Shown here: in pieces, positions 36,293 to 47,703 of the stretch
How the letters are laid out: each line of letters starts with the position of its first letter
Position numbering within the stretch: the first letter of the stretch is position 1
Assembly: GCA_022829145.1 (NCBI GenBank)
Contig: CM040747.1
Location: 2,250,448-2,314,447, forward strand
Length of the DNA stretch: 64,000 bases
Direction of reading: 5' to 3'
Source: Albula goreensis
Lineage: Eukaryota; Chordata; Actinopteri; Albuliformes; Albulidae
Program-made: the position numbers and the translations under genes
The notes under the pieces: model-generated
The model's database searches: none
What the model was told of the DNA's origin: nothing
The model's input: the letters and a program-made list of their open reading frames with translations, nothing else

Positions 36293-39265
36293 GAAATATA
36301 AATAATTAAACTTGCCTCATCAGCTTCTTGAGGAACGGCTTTTGATTACTGTCTCCCGGCTTCTGAAGCTACGTCTGATTTAACTGTGTCTCTGTAATAA
36401 AGACACAGCTGTAGGTGCTTGGGTAATTTCAGCCGAGTACACAGTTTTCAAAATCATCTCAAACATAAACTAGAATTCAAAGTTAAATTCCATGCCATCA
36501 AAACAACATGTAAAATATTGTTTCAGTCACACTTAGAGGCAAAAACTGACTGGACTGTTTGTTTTGTTTGATTAGGTTCGAGCATATACAATAGCTGAAG
36601 ATACTGTATTTCAAAAAAGAACACATTTCAAATGACGTGTTTGATTGTTTCCAAAAAAAATATGATATATTCAAAGAAAAAGCAATGTAAGTCTGCTTTG
36701 ATTTAATCACTAAAGGTCAAAGAAAAAGCAACAGAAGAAGTGCATTTGATTGAATCCAAACATTTACTCTGAGGGACAGTGAGAGTGTGTTTATCATTTA
36801 TGATGAAGGTGGAAAAGCATGAAAATTCAAACAGCATCCCCATGACCCATTCGTTTTGTTTTATGGCGTTATGCCACCACAGGACTCAAAAGCACCTTGC
36901 AGTACAAGATATTTGATTAAATGAGCAAAATAATGTGGCATCATAAAGTTCTCAAATCATACAAAAAATGACATATGTTATGCAAAAAGCACGCGCACCA
37001 AACGGTGGCATTACGACTTTAAAAACAAGGACTGGTTCCCCTCCAAGGTCAGCAGCGTTGTTTTAAATGCAGCATTCGGCTGGCTCCTCTCCAAATGGAC
37101 ACTCTGCTCATTGTAATGGCCATTAACGCACACACACACGCAAAAAGCCCTTAGCCCTCTAAAGATCGGCCGGCATATAAATCATAACCTGAGAGCGTCC
37201 GCGCTCGCCCCGCCCTGGTTGGCCTGAGTGATTGGTTTCCTCCGCGGGACTGAGGAGGCCCTAATCCTGGGCTGAAGGCTTTTAGCATTGGCCAGCTCAA
37301 GGGTTCGCCTCGGCTCCACGCGCTCTCAGAGTTATTGCCAAAGACCTTGCGTGCTCTGTCGCTCGCGCCAGTGCAACGGTAAGTTGTCATTGAGGTGTAC
37401 TGCAATGCGCAAGGGCATGACTTCCGCTATACCAGTTCTCACATACGCGGCGGAATCTCTGAGGTCAATGCGCCGAACTCTTGTGAGGCACCCAGGCACG
37501 ACAAGAAAGGCCAGCTGTAAATAATGTATAAACTGTGGCGGATTACATTTTATTTTACAGGAGCAGCGTGGCTGAGGGTCTTATCGTCAGTGTCTGGGGG
37601 GTCACGCGGGTGAAGTGAACCGCCATCTCCGCCATCTCTCAAGCGGGGACTCGGAGGCCGCGCTCGCTCGCGGCGGGGTTTTCGGTGAGAATGCGGAATG
37701 CGCCGTAAGGCGCCGGCAGCCGTCGAGGGGAACGACTTCAGAGACATTTCATGATTCAGAACATGCACAGCAGGGGCCCGAGAGGTAATGGCAATTCCGC
37801 CGGAGGAGATAACGTGGTCAGAGGCGTCCGCCAGGGAAGCGCTGCCCTCAGCACCGTACGAGCGCATCCTCAACGCCGAGATGCTGCTTTGCTATAAAGC
37901 CTCGGTTAGATATTCCGTCTTCAAGGTTGTTGGCCAAAAAAGAAATTGCTGATGATAAAGTAGGATTAATGTTTTTCCGCTGCCGTGGAACAGAAGCTAA
38001 ATAACAACTGTCCCCTGTGCCTTATAATACCGCCTCTGTTTGTGCTAATTAAGGTCCTGGCACATTTAAGACGCACCTTAATTACCTGCCAATTAAGCCA
38101 CCAGTTACTGAACTAGAATGAGTGTGACCCATAGTAACCCCAGTTTCAGAAGTGGGACGGCAGCATGCACACTCACAGATACGTGCACACACATGCTCAC
38201 GTGCGTGCTCACATGCACTAGCACACACATGCACAGCTTCCAGGTCCCATTTGAGCTTGTTAGCCACTAGGCTACAAGCTGCCTGTCAGTGGTGTAAAAG
38301 GAGTGTAAAAACAGAGTAAAATGGTCCAGAAAGTGTTAATGTGCAAGCATTGGCCATCAGCCAGTATGCTGAGGGCAGATATTACTGTACCGTTTCTCAA
38401 AGAGATTCTCACTAATGATTAACCTGTTCACAATATGTTTAATTATAGCCTGCAATAGCCCCAAAGCTCATAGTTTGAAACATTTTAAAGCTGAAAAATG
38501 TGTTTAACAGTATGGCAAACATCTGTGAGGCATAAAACTCATTCTTGCTCAAAAAAAAAACAATCGTCAGACCCAGCTGTGTGGATACAAATATGTCACC
38601 TGCATTATCATGCAGCTCGCGTCACCTGTCTTTGAGGAATATGGAGGGGTGGACTGCGGCAGAGAGTAAAGGCTTCAGTAATTGAATGGAGTCCGATGTG
38701 CAGTTTAATGCTCCTCTGTGATTGGTGGGATGGGGCCAGCTCCAGTCCCCCTCCAATCAGAGTGCTTTGGCAGCCAGGCGGCTCTTGGCGGCTCAGACCC
38801 CAAAGGGTCACACCATAGGTATGCCGTTATTAAGATTTAAGCTTGTGTCGACAGCACCCTGGGTCGTTTCCGAGGTGAACCGCTGAGACGGTGCTGGTAT
38901 ACGCGGCATCTCTCTCTGTGGATTCCGCAGGTGCACCCCAGAGAAAACCTGCAGCAGCCTTGTTCATGCGTCAGTTTGAAAGGTGAGAATTCATACCCCC
39001 CCTTCCCCCACCCAGTACCTTTATTATCACCCCACCTGACTCCTTCTGATGTTTTCAGCTGATACATCATATCCTGTATTACGACATCGTTGGTTTTGCA
39101 TGAAGATCCAAGTCCGAAAAGGGATGCTTCAGTGAAAATCGGGGTATTTTTTGCTTACAACTTCAATTTTCCTACTGACTCCGAGAGCGACTGTGACATT
39201 TTTGTGTACCTTGCAGATGTGACATAGCCATGCTGTTCATAAAGTGACTGAGAAAATGAGGGAGA
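36293..39265. other. Gene-free unique sequence around the CpG-rich segment
   Basis: AT-rich unique DNA apart from the CpG-rich 37280-37900 segment; no repeats beyond short A and C runs. No exon found. Confidence 0.5.
37280..37900. promoter_or_regulatory. CpG-rich segment in the gene-free region
   Basis: CpG density is raised (ctcgctcgcggcggggtttt, gcgccgtaaggcgccggcag, gaggcgtccgccagggaagc). The 107-codon minus-strand frame (37873-37550) matches nothing I know. Promoter or enhancer is possible. Confidence 0.25.
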
Positions 39266-39644
39266 GTTACTTTTCCAACCAGTTCCATGAACTCCTACAT
39301 CACCACTCCATGCCTCTATTTAATGAATACATGATTGGTTAAAATCAGGAGAGCAGACAGCAGATTCCTGCACCAGGTCTGGTACCCATGCATGACCCAC
39401 TAAAGTTGATGTAACAGGTGAAAATATATTAACATTGCCATTTACTGGTGTGGTCGGGTTTCTGTAGTGCATGGGTGGGCTGTGGGTAAAAACAATGCGT
39501 TAAAAATGCTATTCAGAGAAGCCCAGTCCCAGTGTTTGTGTCAGTTGATAAACATTGCTTGAGTGACCAAATAAAGTGTTTTTGGTGAACCTGATGTAGT
39601 TGTGTTATTTTAATATGTGTTTGGGACAGGTTGCAGTTTTTATG

Positions 39645-39780
39645 TTAAACGGGTCGGTTGGGTACTTCATTAAATTAGAGCGAATGTCGGGTAGCAGGTT
39701 GGGTGCGGTGTTAAGTACTGCGAGTGCGGGGCGGGGATGGGTCTACAAAACAGGACCTGTGCAGGATTCTGGCAGACGTT
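39645..39780 (+). mobile_element. Possible hAT-like MITE remnant
   Basis: A run of gggtcggttgggtac, gtcgggtagcaggttgggtg, gcggggcggggatgggt and ctgtgcaggattctgg resembles ends of non-autonomous hAT elements common in fish. No terminal inverted repeats or target-site duplication could be confirmed, and a homologous ~65-bp segment lies on both sides (39266 and 39778). Confidence 0.3.
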
Positions 39781-39842
39781 ACTATTCCAAGGAGTTCTGT
39801 GAACTAATACATCACCACTCTCTGTTTCTGTTTTAAAAGGAT

Positions 39843-41208
39843 AGATTGGAGCAAAACCAGGAAGTGAGTTTGGCTGGAGTGGATCCTTGCATTCCCAAAC
39901 CCAACTAATGACCCTGACAGTTATTTTAAGAACTTGACACAATACGCACTGGCATCTCAAGAGAAATTAAGCTTGGCATTTCAAAAGACGTCACCCATGT
40001 GTGTGTGCTTAAGATCATTCCTGTGAAATGTTCAAATATAACATGTGTAAACAAACAGGACCATAAGAAAACACTGTGAATGCTGTAGGGTGGTGTTAGA
40101 AAGAGGGATTCTCTGTTACACTTGACAAGCAAACCCAGAAGTGAACTGGCTGGGGGGGGGCTTCAGAAACATGCAGCTGATAGTCTGACCTTCTGGAAAA
40201 GGAAAACCAGGCAAGCGGGGAAAGGCGGGAGGCAGAATGCAGCGACACACGCACACACCGTCCATGAATACCCGGTAAGCATTACGCGAATGACCTTTGT
40301 TTGCCTTGGGGGAGGGAATGAGGAAATGGGTGAAGGTGGGGGGGTAATTTATCCATATCGCGGATGACAAAAACCGTAATGTGCACCTGACCGTTGCAGG
40401 AACATCATCTCTGCCTATTGTCGTGCGGCAGAATGATTCTGACGAGCCCCACCCCCACCCCCACACGCCCCAGCTGGTGACTGAACATTATCGGAGGGTA
40501 TCTCCTTGTTCTTCCTCGCTCTAACCCCCCCCCCCCCGCGACTCTAATAAACACGGTAATGGCCGTGTCATATTTGTGTGCGCTGGGTGTTAACGCCGCG
40601 GCTGTCAAAGGCTATCCGTCCCCCTGAAAGGGTGATGGCTCTCTGAAGTGGCCTCTCACTGGAACTGCCATTTTCCACTTGACTGGAGCTCCGACCCCCC
40701 ATCCCCGCCTGCAGCTGGGCCTGGCTGCACAGGGAAGAGAAGAGCGCATGCAGCAGAGAGGGGGGGGGGGTGGGGAAACACGCCTCAGAGATCTGTTCAG
40801 TCAGCACCTGCACATCATGATACTGCCTGCATATGCATGACGTTTGCACAGCAAAAAAAAGGCACCTAAAAAAGGATCATATTAAAATCAAATCAAACCA
40901 AATCAAATCTACTTGCACAGCGCATTTCACAGACATTTGCCACAACAGACCTTGGCCTTAACCCCCTCAAAAGCAAACCCAGAGGCGACAATGGTAAAAA
41001 CGTTTATAAATCGGTTAAGGATGTAAAAATCCACAGGGATTGTGGGAAATTCTGGGGGTGTAGAACTGAGCCTGATTACTGCACCAGATACGCAGATGCT
41101 GCTGTTTGCTTCGATTAAAGAAAAAATATTCAAAGCAGAAAAAAGTACAATCAATTATTTTGAGTCTCATTTATATGTTTAAATACTGTATTTTGGCCAA
41201 CTTCCTGC
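39843..41208. other. Gene-free sequence with G/C homopolymers
   Basis: G or C runs near 40155, 40526 and 40760, and a short aaatcaaatcaaaccaaatc string near 40886. No exon supported. Confidence 0.5.
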
Positions 41209-41362
41209 ACACACACCACACACACATACATACTCACACAAACACACACACATACATACTCACACAAACATACACACACATACATACTCACACAAACACA
41301 CACATACATACTCACACACACCACACACATACATACTCACACACACCACACACATACATACT

Positions 41363-41393
<31 letters not shown>

Positions 41394-41585
41394 AAACACA
41401 CACACATTGGCTCACACACACACAACATACATGAACACAAACATTTACTCAAACACATACATACACACAAAACACACACACTGGCTCACACATTCACTCA
41501 AACGCCTACACACACACACAAACACACACATTGGCCTATGCACACACACTCACACACACATTGGCTCACACTCGCCACACACACA

Positions 41586-41618
<33 letters not shown>

Positions 41619-41715
41619 TACATAAACACAAACATTCACTCAAACACCTACACACACATACAAACACAGACATTGGCCCACACACACACAAACCAAACAC
41701 ACACTGGAACACAAA
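41209..41715. repeat. CA/CATA array
   Basis: About 500 bp of CACACA with recurrent cacatacatactcacacaaa units and a later section repeating cattggctcacac and cactcaaacac. No coding support. Confidence 0.95.
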
Positions 41716-44254
41716 CGCGCACAGTTAGTTATTTCTGCCGCACCCTGCCCCACACTGGGAGTGTGCGCTCCATGTGATGGATTCCTGCGACGCTCTTAAA
41801 CTGAAATTACAGGGAGAATTGTTTCTGTTGGGCTGCCGAACAACCGCAGTGCGCTCCCACAAGTTCTGTGGTGCACTGAGTTTGTGTTTGCTGCATTAGT
41901 GTAATTCCTCGCCCGACTGCTAGCCCATTAGCGTCTGTAGTGCGCTGGTGAACCCACACGGCCTGCGTATTTATCACGGCCAGTACTGGCCTTCCTCTCA
42001 CTGGAGGGACTAATTATTCCGGCCTTCACAAGCAGTGAGACGCAGCACACCGAGCCTGGCTGCATGTTTTATTTAAGCCTCTCGGATTTTCGACAGTGGG
42101 AAAAAGTACTCTTGCAGCACCTTCTTCAGCAGGTTTGGCCACCATTACTGTTCTGAGACACCCACCTCCCCACACATGCAAAAAATTCTCTGCACAGTAT
42201 AGACTGTCACCATTGTATAATTGGACCCCCCGGGGCCCTGGAGGGTGGGGGGGGGGGTGTAGTTGGGGCTGAGGTTTGGGGTGTGTGGGGGGTTGGGGCA
42301 GACATGTTCATGTGAAGGAGAACCAGCTGAAGTCTGCTCTCTGTATCTCCGCAACGTTATCTACCAGGATGAACGTGGTTCTCATGTGTCTGCTAACGGA
42401 GAAGTGTTCATTTGTGAAGTTTGCCCGCTGTCTTTGGAACATTCCAACACGCATCACAGACTAATTAATCCACATAAAAGCAAGACACCAAAACTTGGTA
42501 CAAAAGCAAACAAATGAAGAAATGGAGAGAGAGGAAACCCAGTCCTCCTGGTCTGAAGTACTAGTGGGCATCGTGAGTGAGCTGCCTTTAGCCTTAGCCA
42601 TCAGCTCTGTGATTGATTTAGTCATTTTCCCCTCATTCCAAGGGTACGGGGCTTACAGTCGGCTACCCGTAAATCGCCCCCCGCTGACAGCATAATAAAA
42701 AGCACAGCAATGACTTCACTTCCTCCAAAGCTTCGTGGGGGGGGATCTCAGTACTGCATTTGATGGCAGTTGGGGTGGGGGATCATTTTAACTTTATCCA
42801 AAAATATTTTCCTCAAACTAACATTGCCCACACTACACTGAGTATCCTAAGCTCCTATTCTGGTTTTCACTGCTGTGTGTTACAGATGTCTCATGTGTCA
42901 ACAAGCCAAAAGTGTGAGATATTTAGGTGAAGTGTGAGGTTATTTGTCCTCTGTCTGATTTTCTGAATTTTTACATATTTATGACAATGGGTCACATCTT
43001 CTACTAAAACCTAACATTAAATATAATGGAACCTGTGCGACCAAAAAGCACAGAAATATTTTCGTTTTAAGCAAAGGTAGAAAGAACTGTCACTTATTAA
43101 GAATTATGAGTTGGTCATCTGGTTTACATTGTACCTGTTATAACAACTGAGCATGTTTCCTGTTGTGCAGCTGCGTAATTGGTCCTTCTATGTGAGGTAC
43201 CGCAAGCTTTTGAAATAAAGAGTTCCCAGCAGGGAATTGGCTTTGACCGTTCCCTGAGTTCTGTGGCACGTCGGAAGTATTTGCATAAGCAGACTGACAC
43301 ACTCCAGGGATGGGGTCAGTACATAATTATATCATAAACCAGCCGAGTTGAATATATTTCCTGAGCCCAAAATTTAAAGCCAAATGTAAGAACGGACATT
43401 TTTTTAAAACATGCAGAGACGTTTCGCTTCTGACTTAAGCGAATCTCCTCTGCCAGGAAGAAGGTGCCAGAAAGTGTCGTTAATCAAAACTAACTTTCAA
43501 AAAGAGAAGAGAAATTCTACGGTCCAAGACTGTGGTTAGATGTCCCGTTCCAGCCGTACACGCTACGAGCCAGGCGCATAAAAGGCTTGCGTTTCATCGG
43601 CTGCATCTCCAGCGAGTGTGCTTCTACCGGCCCAATTAGCGCAGAGCTGAGCTTCCGCTGGAGATCACCTTGTTTGCAGCTCCGAGCTGTCCTCGCAGAC
43701 CGGCGAACTGTTGCTACACAAGCTGTTCACCTGGCCAAGTCGTCAGTTGTCGGAACGAGTCTCTGTCTGCGCTTGTTCCGTCAGCCTCTGCCAGGTTTCA
43801 CAGGTGTAAATTTTGCATACTTACGACATTAACATGTTAACTTGCGCCTCACAGCCACTTACTTAATTTTTCAAATAGGCCTAGTAATAGGTTAAAATGT
43901 ATATGACCAACATATTCAGATATTATGTTTGATATCTGGCCTACATTTAATGTCCTGCTTCATTATCATTTCATTTCTGTGAAGCGCATGTAAAAAATAC
44001 ACTTTTACCTGTTTAGAAGGCAGTGCTAACTGAGTTGCACCTAACAATAATTTACATGATTGTCAGGTTACATATTCACACCACATCCTTCGCACAACAG
44101 GAAAAACCTTGCGATAAAAATGTACAAGTGGTTAAGGGAAAATTTTAAGGAACCTGTTCAACTTACATAAACGCTGCAATCATGTTCCTGAAGGTGACGG
44201 TAGCAGTGACTGGCCATATCAGTATTATGCAAAATTACTGAGGCTGACGTTGTC
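41716..44254. other. Gene-free unique sequence
   Basis: G run at 42248-42257. CpG-bearing block near 41880-42010 could be conserved non-coding. No exon found. Confidence 0.45.
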
Positions 44255-44660
44255 TAATTTAGTCAGAGAGTGTTTCACAGACAAACAATTTACCGCACAG
44301 GTGACAAATCCCTCCGCGAGACAACAAGCGTGTCTTTAACAAGTCTCGATTGTCCCAGAGTTCATTCCCTGTCGCAGAAATACAGCTAAAGAGGGCTAAT
44401 CTCATTTCAATTGACAACGGGAAAGCCAAACTGCTCATTTGGCAAATTGGTACTGAAGTCGGAGGAGTGTCTCTCGGAGGTGACAGCCGCGAGCAGATGG
44501 GCCCTCTCCGTGGTGCTGTTAGCGGGCTCCGTGCCGTAGCGGCGCTGCCACAGTCTTGCAGGAGTGAAAGCGGGGGGAGCGTCCAGGTGGTGACAGCCCC
44601 TCCCGGCCAGTTGGGAGAACAGCGGCCATCTGACACGCCGGAGAAGCTATATACTTTCAG
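44255..44660. promoter_or_regulatory. Candidate conserved element or hidden promoter
   Basis: CpG-bearing, non-repetitive block (gagcagatgggccctctccg, gtgccgtagcggcgctgcca) open in both orientations for about 105-125 codons. The predicted peptides resemble no family I recognise and have no flanking splice logic, so a regulatory reading is preferred. Confidence 0.25.
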
Positions 44661-47489
44661 CTAGTGCTTTGCATTTCAATGCAACGACACATGTAGGCCA
44701 ATCAAGGAATGCGGATAATTATGGCAAGAGCTGGCCTTTTCTTTGCTCTGAAGCTGGGCTATTCAACTCGATGTCCAAAGACGACTGCTTTTTGTTGTTT
44801 TTCTTTTGGCGTGTAGGTTAATGCAATCCCCTGTTTTTCAAATCTCTAGTTAAATTTTGCTGAACAGTTCGACAATTGAGCAAGTAATTTCAATTTCAGA
44901 CACGAGGAGAAAATCAACAAGAACAGCATCTATTTGTTGCATACAATAAACGCCAAATAGCTGATTGTACCTAAATCTCCATGGCAGAGTAATCACTGAT
45001 TGTTCTCACAGTGTGAAACTGATCGCATGTTGATTTAATGGGAGTATCGCGCTCTGCTCTCCACATTCACCTGCGACTGAACTGCTTTGCTGCGCGTGGA
45101 GAGTGATTTGGAACGAACGCTGTGGTTCGTCTCGAGGCTGATCTCGCGCTCTCTCATTTGCATGCTGTGCGTCATTGTCCCTCGCTCGCTGAGTGAGTGT
45201 GGTTGGTGATGCAGTGCACAACATCAGCTTCAGAGGAGGCACTTTTTAAAAATTTTCCATTTTATTATTATTTTATTTATTTATTTTTGGTGTGTGAGAA
45301 TCCTGAATCTGCCTTGGACTCGTCATCTGACCTTTTGACCCCAAAGGCAGCATCAAGATAATTGAGGTTTCTTCCTCTTTGTTTTTGTCCTCTCTGGTGG
45401 GGGTGGGGGTGGGGGTAGGGAGGGGGCTGGGGGCGGGGGTGGGGGCGCTCCCGGCTGACCGATTGGCAGGGCGAGCAGCTGACGAAAATTCACCCTAATT
45501 GTGATTAATTAGCATTTCTTCCCATCAGAGTTGGGGTCACCCCCCATCATCCCGGTCCGCAGAACGGTGGGAGGGGACAGAGAGGGGAGACAGCTGCAAA
45601 GTGGGGATTGGATTTTATTTTCTCTCAGAAGGAGACCCCCCCATCCCAGGATAACACGGGAGCAGAGCCAGGTGACTTTATCACCACGAAAGACACAGGA
45701 TCGATGGTGGAGGGAGGAGAGGAAGGAGGAGGAATTAGGATAATTCTCTGGCTGTGCTTTGTGATCATCCACTGAGCGCAGAAATGGACAGTGAGAAGTA
45801 CTTAAACGCAAGACAGCTGTTTAACTATCGCTCAGTTCTGTTAATACCTGAGATAAAGATAAAACACAGACAGTATGTCATTAAATGACTTCTCTCATTC
45901 ATGCACTGCAGGTGCAGTTCAGTCATGAGTGACCTCTGGATTGCGAGGCAGTATTCTGCGGCAGTATTTCATGTGTAATGAGTGTGATTTCATGAGAAAA
46001 ATAGAACTGAATCATTTCAGCCATGCAATCCCTGTCTGTGGCTTTATGTTTTTTGTTGTTGTTGTTTTTTTCTTTAAATATAATGTAATGAAATCTAGCC
46101 ACAACGCAGTTTTGATACCAAATACCATTATGCGCCTCCTCCTTACCTCGAAAGCAGATCATTTTAGGGAGCTGAAAGTATAAATAGCAGTAAGCTCATT
46201 AACCTAGTGCCTGCAAAGAGAATCAATCAGCGTTCACTTACAGTTCACTTTAACAATCAGCATTTGTCTGAGGCCACTCTTATAAAGCCACAGCATTTCA
46301 TTTTCTTTGGGTAAAAATATTAGCTTTTTTATATTTATTACAGACAAAGTTATTTTTCCTCTGATATGTTTAATTATAAATTTATAGGGCACAGGTCTAA
46401 ATTATTTCTACTGGCTAAGCAATTATCCATAGGTTATGTTGCACCGTTTGATTCAAAACCTGTTGACTCCTGCAGAGACTGATGCAAATCAGCACGCACT
46501 TTATTTAAATTGATTTACCGGTGTCAGTTCTTTGTTATGTCAATGAACAGAGAACACGGTGACTAATGCTCGAGGCTTTGGCTGCGCCGTCCCTCGTGAA
46601 AACGGCGCACGTGTTTATTTTTTTGTCCTCTAGCGTCACACAATGATTGTGCATGGAGAAATGTTATAACGTCCTCTAGTGTTGACAAATATGAACTGCA
46701 ATTTATTTTTAAAAACACCAGGAAAACACCACACTGTCACATTACTCGCCTTTTTAGCGCTTTGGTTTTTAAGTTAACTCGGAACGGAAATAACCTTTAA
46801 AAATAAAACCTTTAGATTAACCTTTAAATATCGGTTTAAAAAAATGCAGCATTTGTGTGCAAACGCAGACAAATCTTACATTCTGATTACATATTGCGCA
46901 ACAAGCCAGCTGATTTATAAGTTAACATACATGATGCGCATGAAGTTTTAAAGTGCACAAATATTCTACATCCTATACATTATGATTTCATAAGACAAAA
47001 GAATAAAGGACAATAGCAATATAATTTATGTATATAAAAACGTAAATAGACTTTACAGACAATGTAGACAATTATTTTAAAGACCAGGCATGAAAAACAT
47101 ATAGGTTTCCATTACACACAAGGGGCAATTTGTAAGTTTTTATCCTGGTGGCAACCGATGTGAATCGCATCAGAAAATTGCATGAAAATCAAAACATAAC
47201 TGATGTCAGACGTGCTGGGCAAATGCACAACATGTAGGCCTGTACTGCTTTGTAACACCATGTTTCTTTAGTTTCTTGACAGTGGATTGGTCATTTTGTG
47301 CCTGCATGTTTTGAATGGGTGGAGAAAGAAGCCACTGCACCCACAATCGCTGAACCATCTGGTGATGTCACCGTACCTAAATGCATGACATGGACTTTGC
47401 AACCCCATGGAAGACATATACATGAGGGATTTTTTCCCACCAAATCTCACTCTTCTATCGTGACTCATTTACCAGGGCTATTTGACAAT
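44661..47489. other. Gene-free sequence downstream of slc52a3
   Basis: A G-rich ggtgggggtgggggtggggg stretch near 45397-45450, ATTT repeats near 45265-45285, otherwise AT-rich unique DNA. Part of the slc52a3 3' UTR may reach into the upper end. Confidence 0.45.
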
Positions 47490-47635
47490 ATGTGAGTGAT
47501 AAAAATCCTACGCATTGCCCCATTAAGTGCCTGTTTAGGGTACAACATCAGTGCTGTCTTTGGGATTCGAACCCACGACCATCATGCCAGGATACTGTAG
47601 TAGAGACAGAGACCTCTGGGATGTTCATCGATCCA
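47490..47635 (-). mobile_element. tRNA-derived SINE, degraded, next to the slc52a3 3' end
   Basis: Read on the minus strand, the region contains ggtcgtgggttcgaatccc, a near-perfect Pol III B box, followed by cactgatgttgtaccctaaa. That second stretch resembles the body of the copy at 9878-10030 (cactgctgttgcaccctt). No complete A box or convincing tRNA fold is visible, so this is a SINE head rather than a tRNA gene. Ends are approximate; its upper edge lies about 70 bp below the slc52a3 stop codon and so may fall in the 3' UTR. Confidence 0.65.
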
Positions 47636-47703
47636 GAGTCCAGTACCCACAACCCCAGCATGCCAGCAATGTGGTGCCTAACGTCCGAGGAGTGTGTCCG
47701 TCA

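Noticed and set aside
44259-44664. Overlapping 125- and 104-codon frames on both strands
   Set aside because: Neither peptide resembles a known family; better read as a CpG-bearing regulatory candidate.
47550-47590. tRNA gene, because of a perfect B box on the minus strand
   Set aside because: No acceptor stem or A box at the right distance; the adjoining sequence matches a SINE body.
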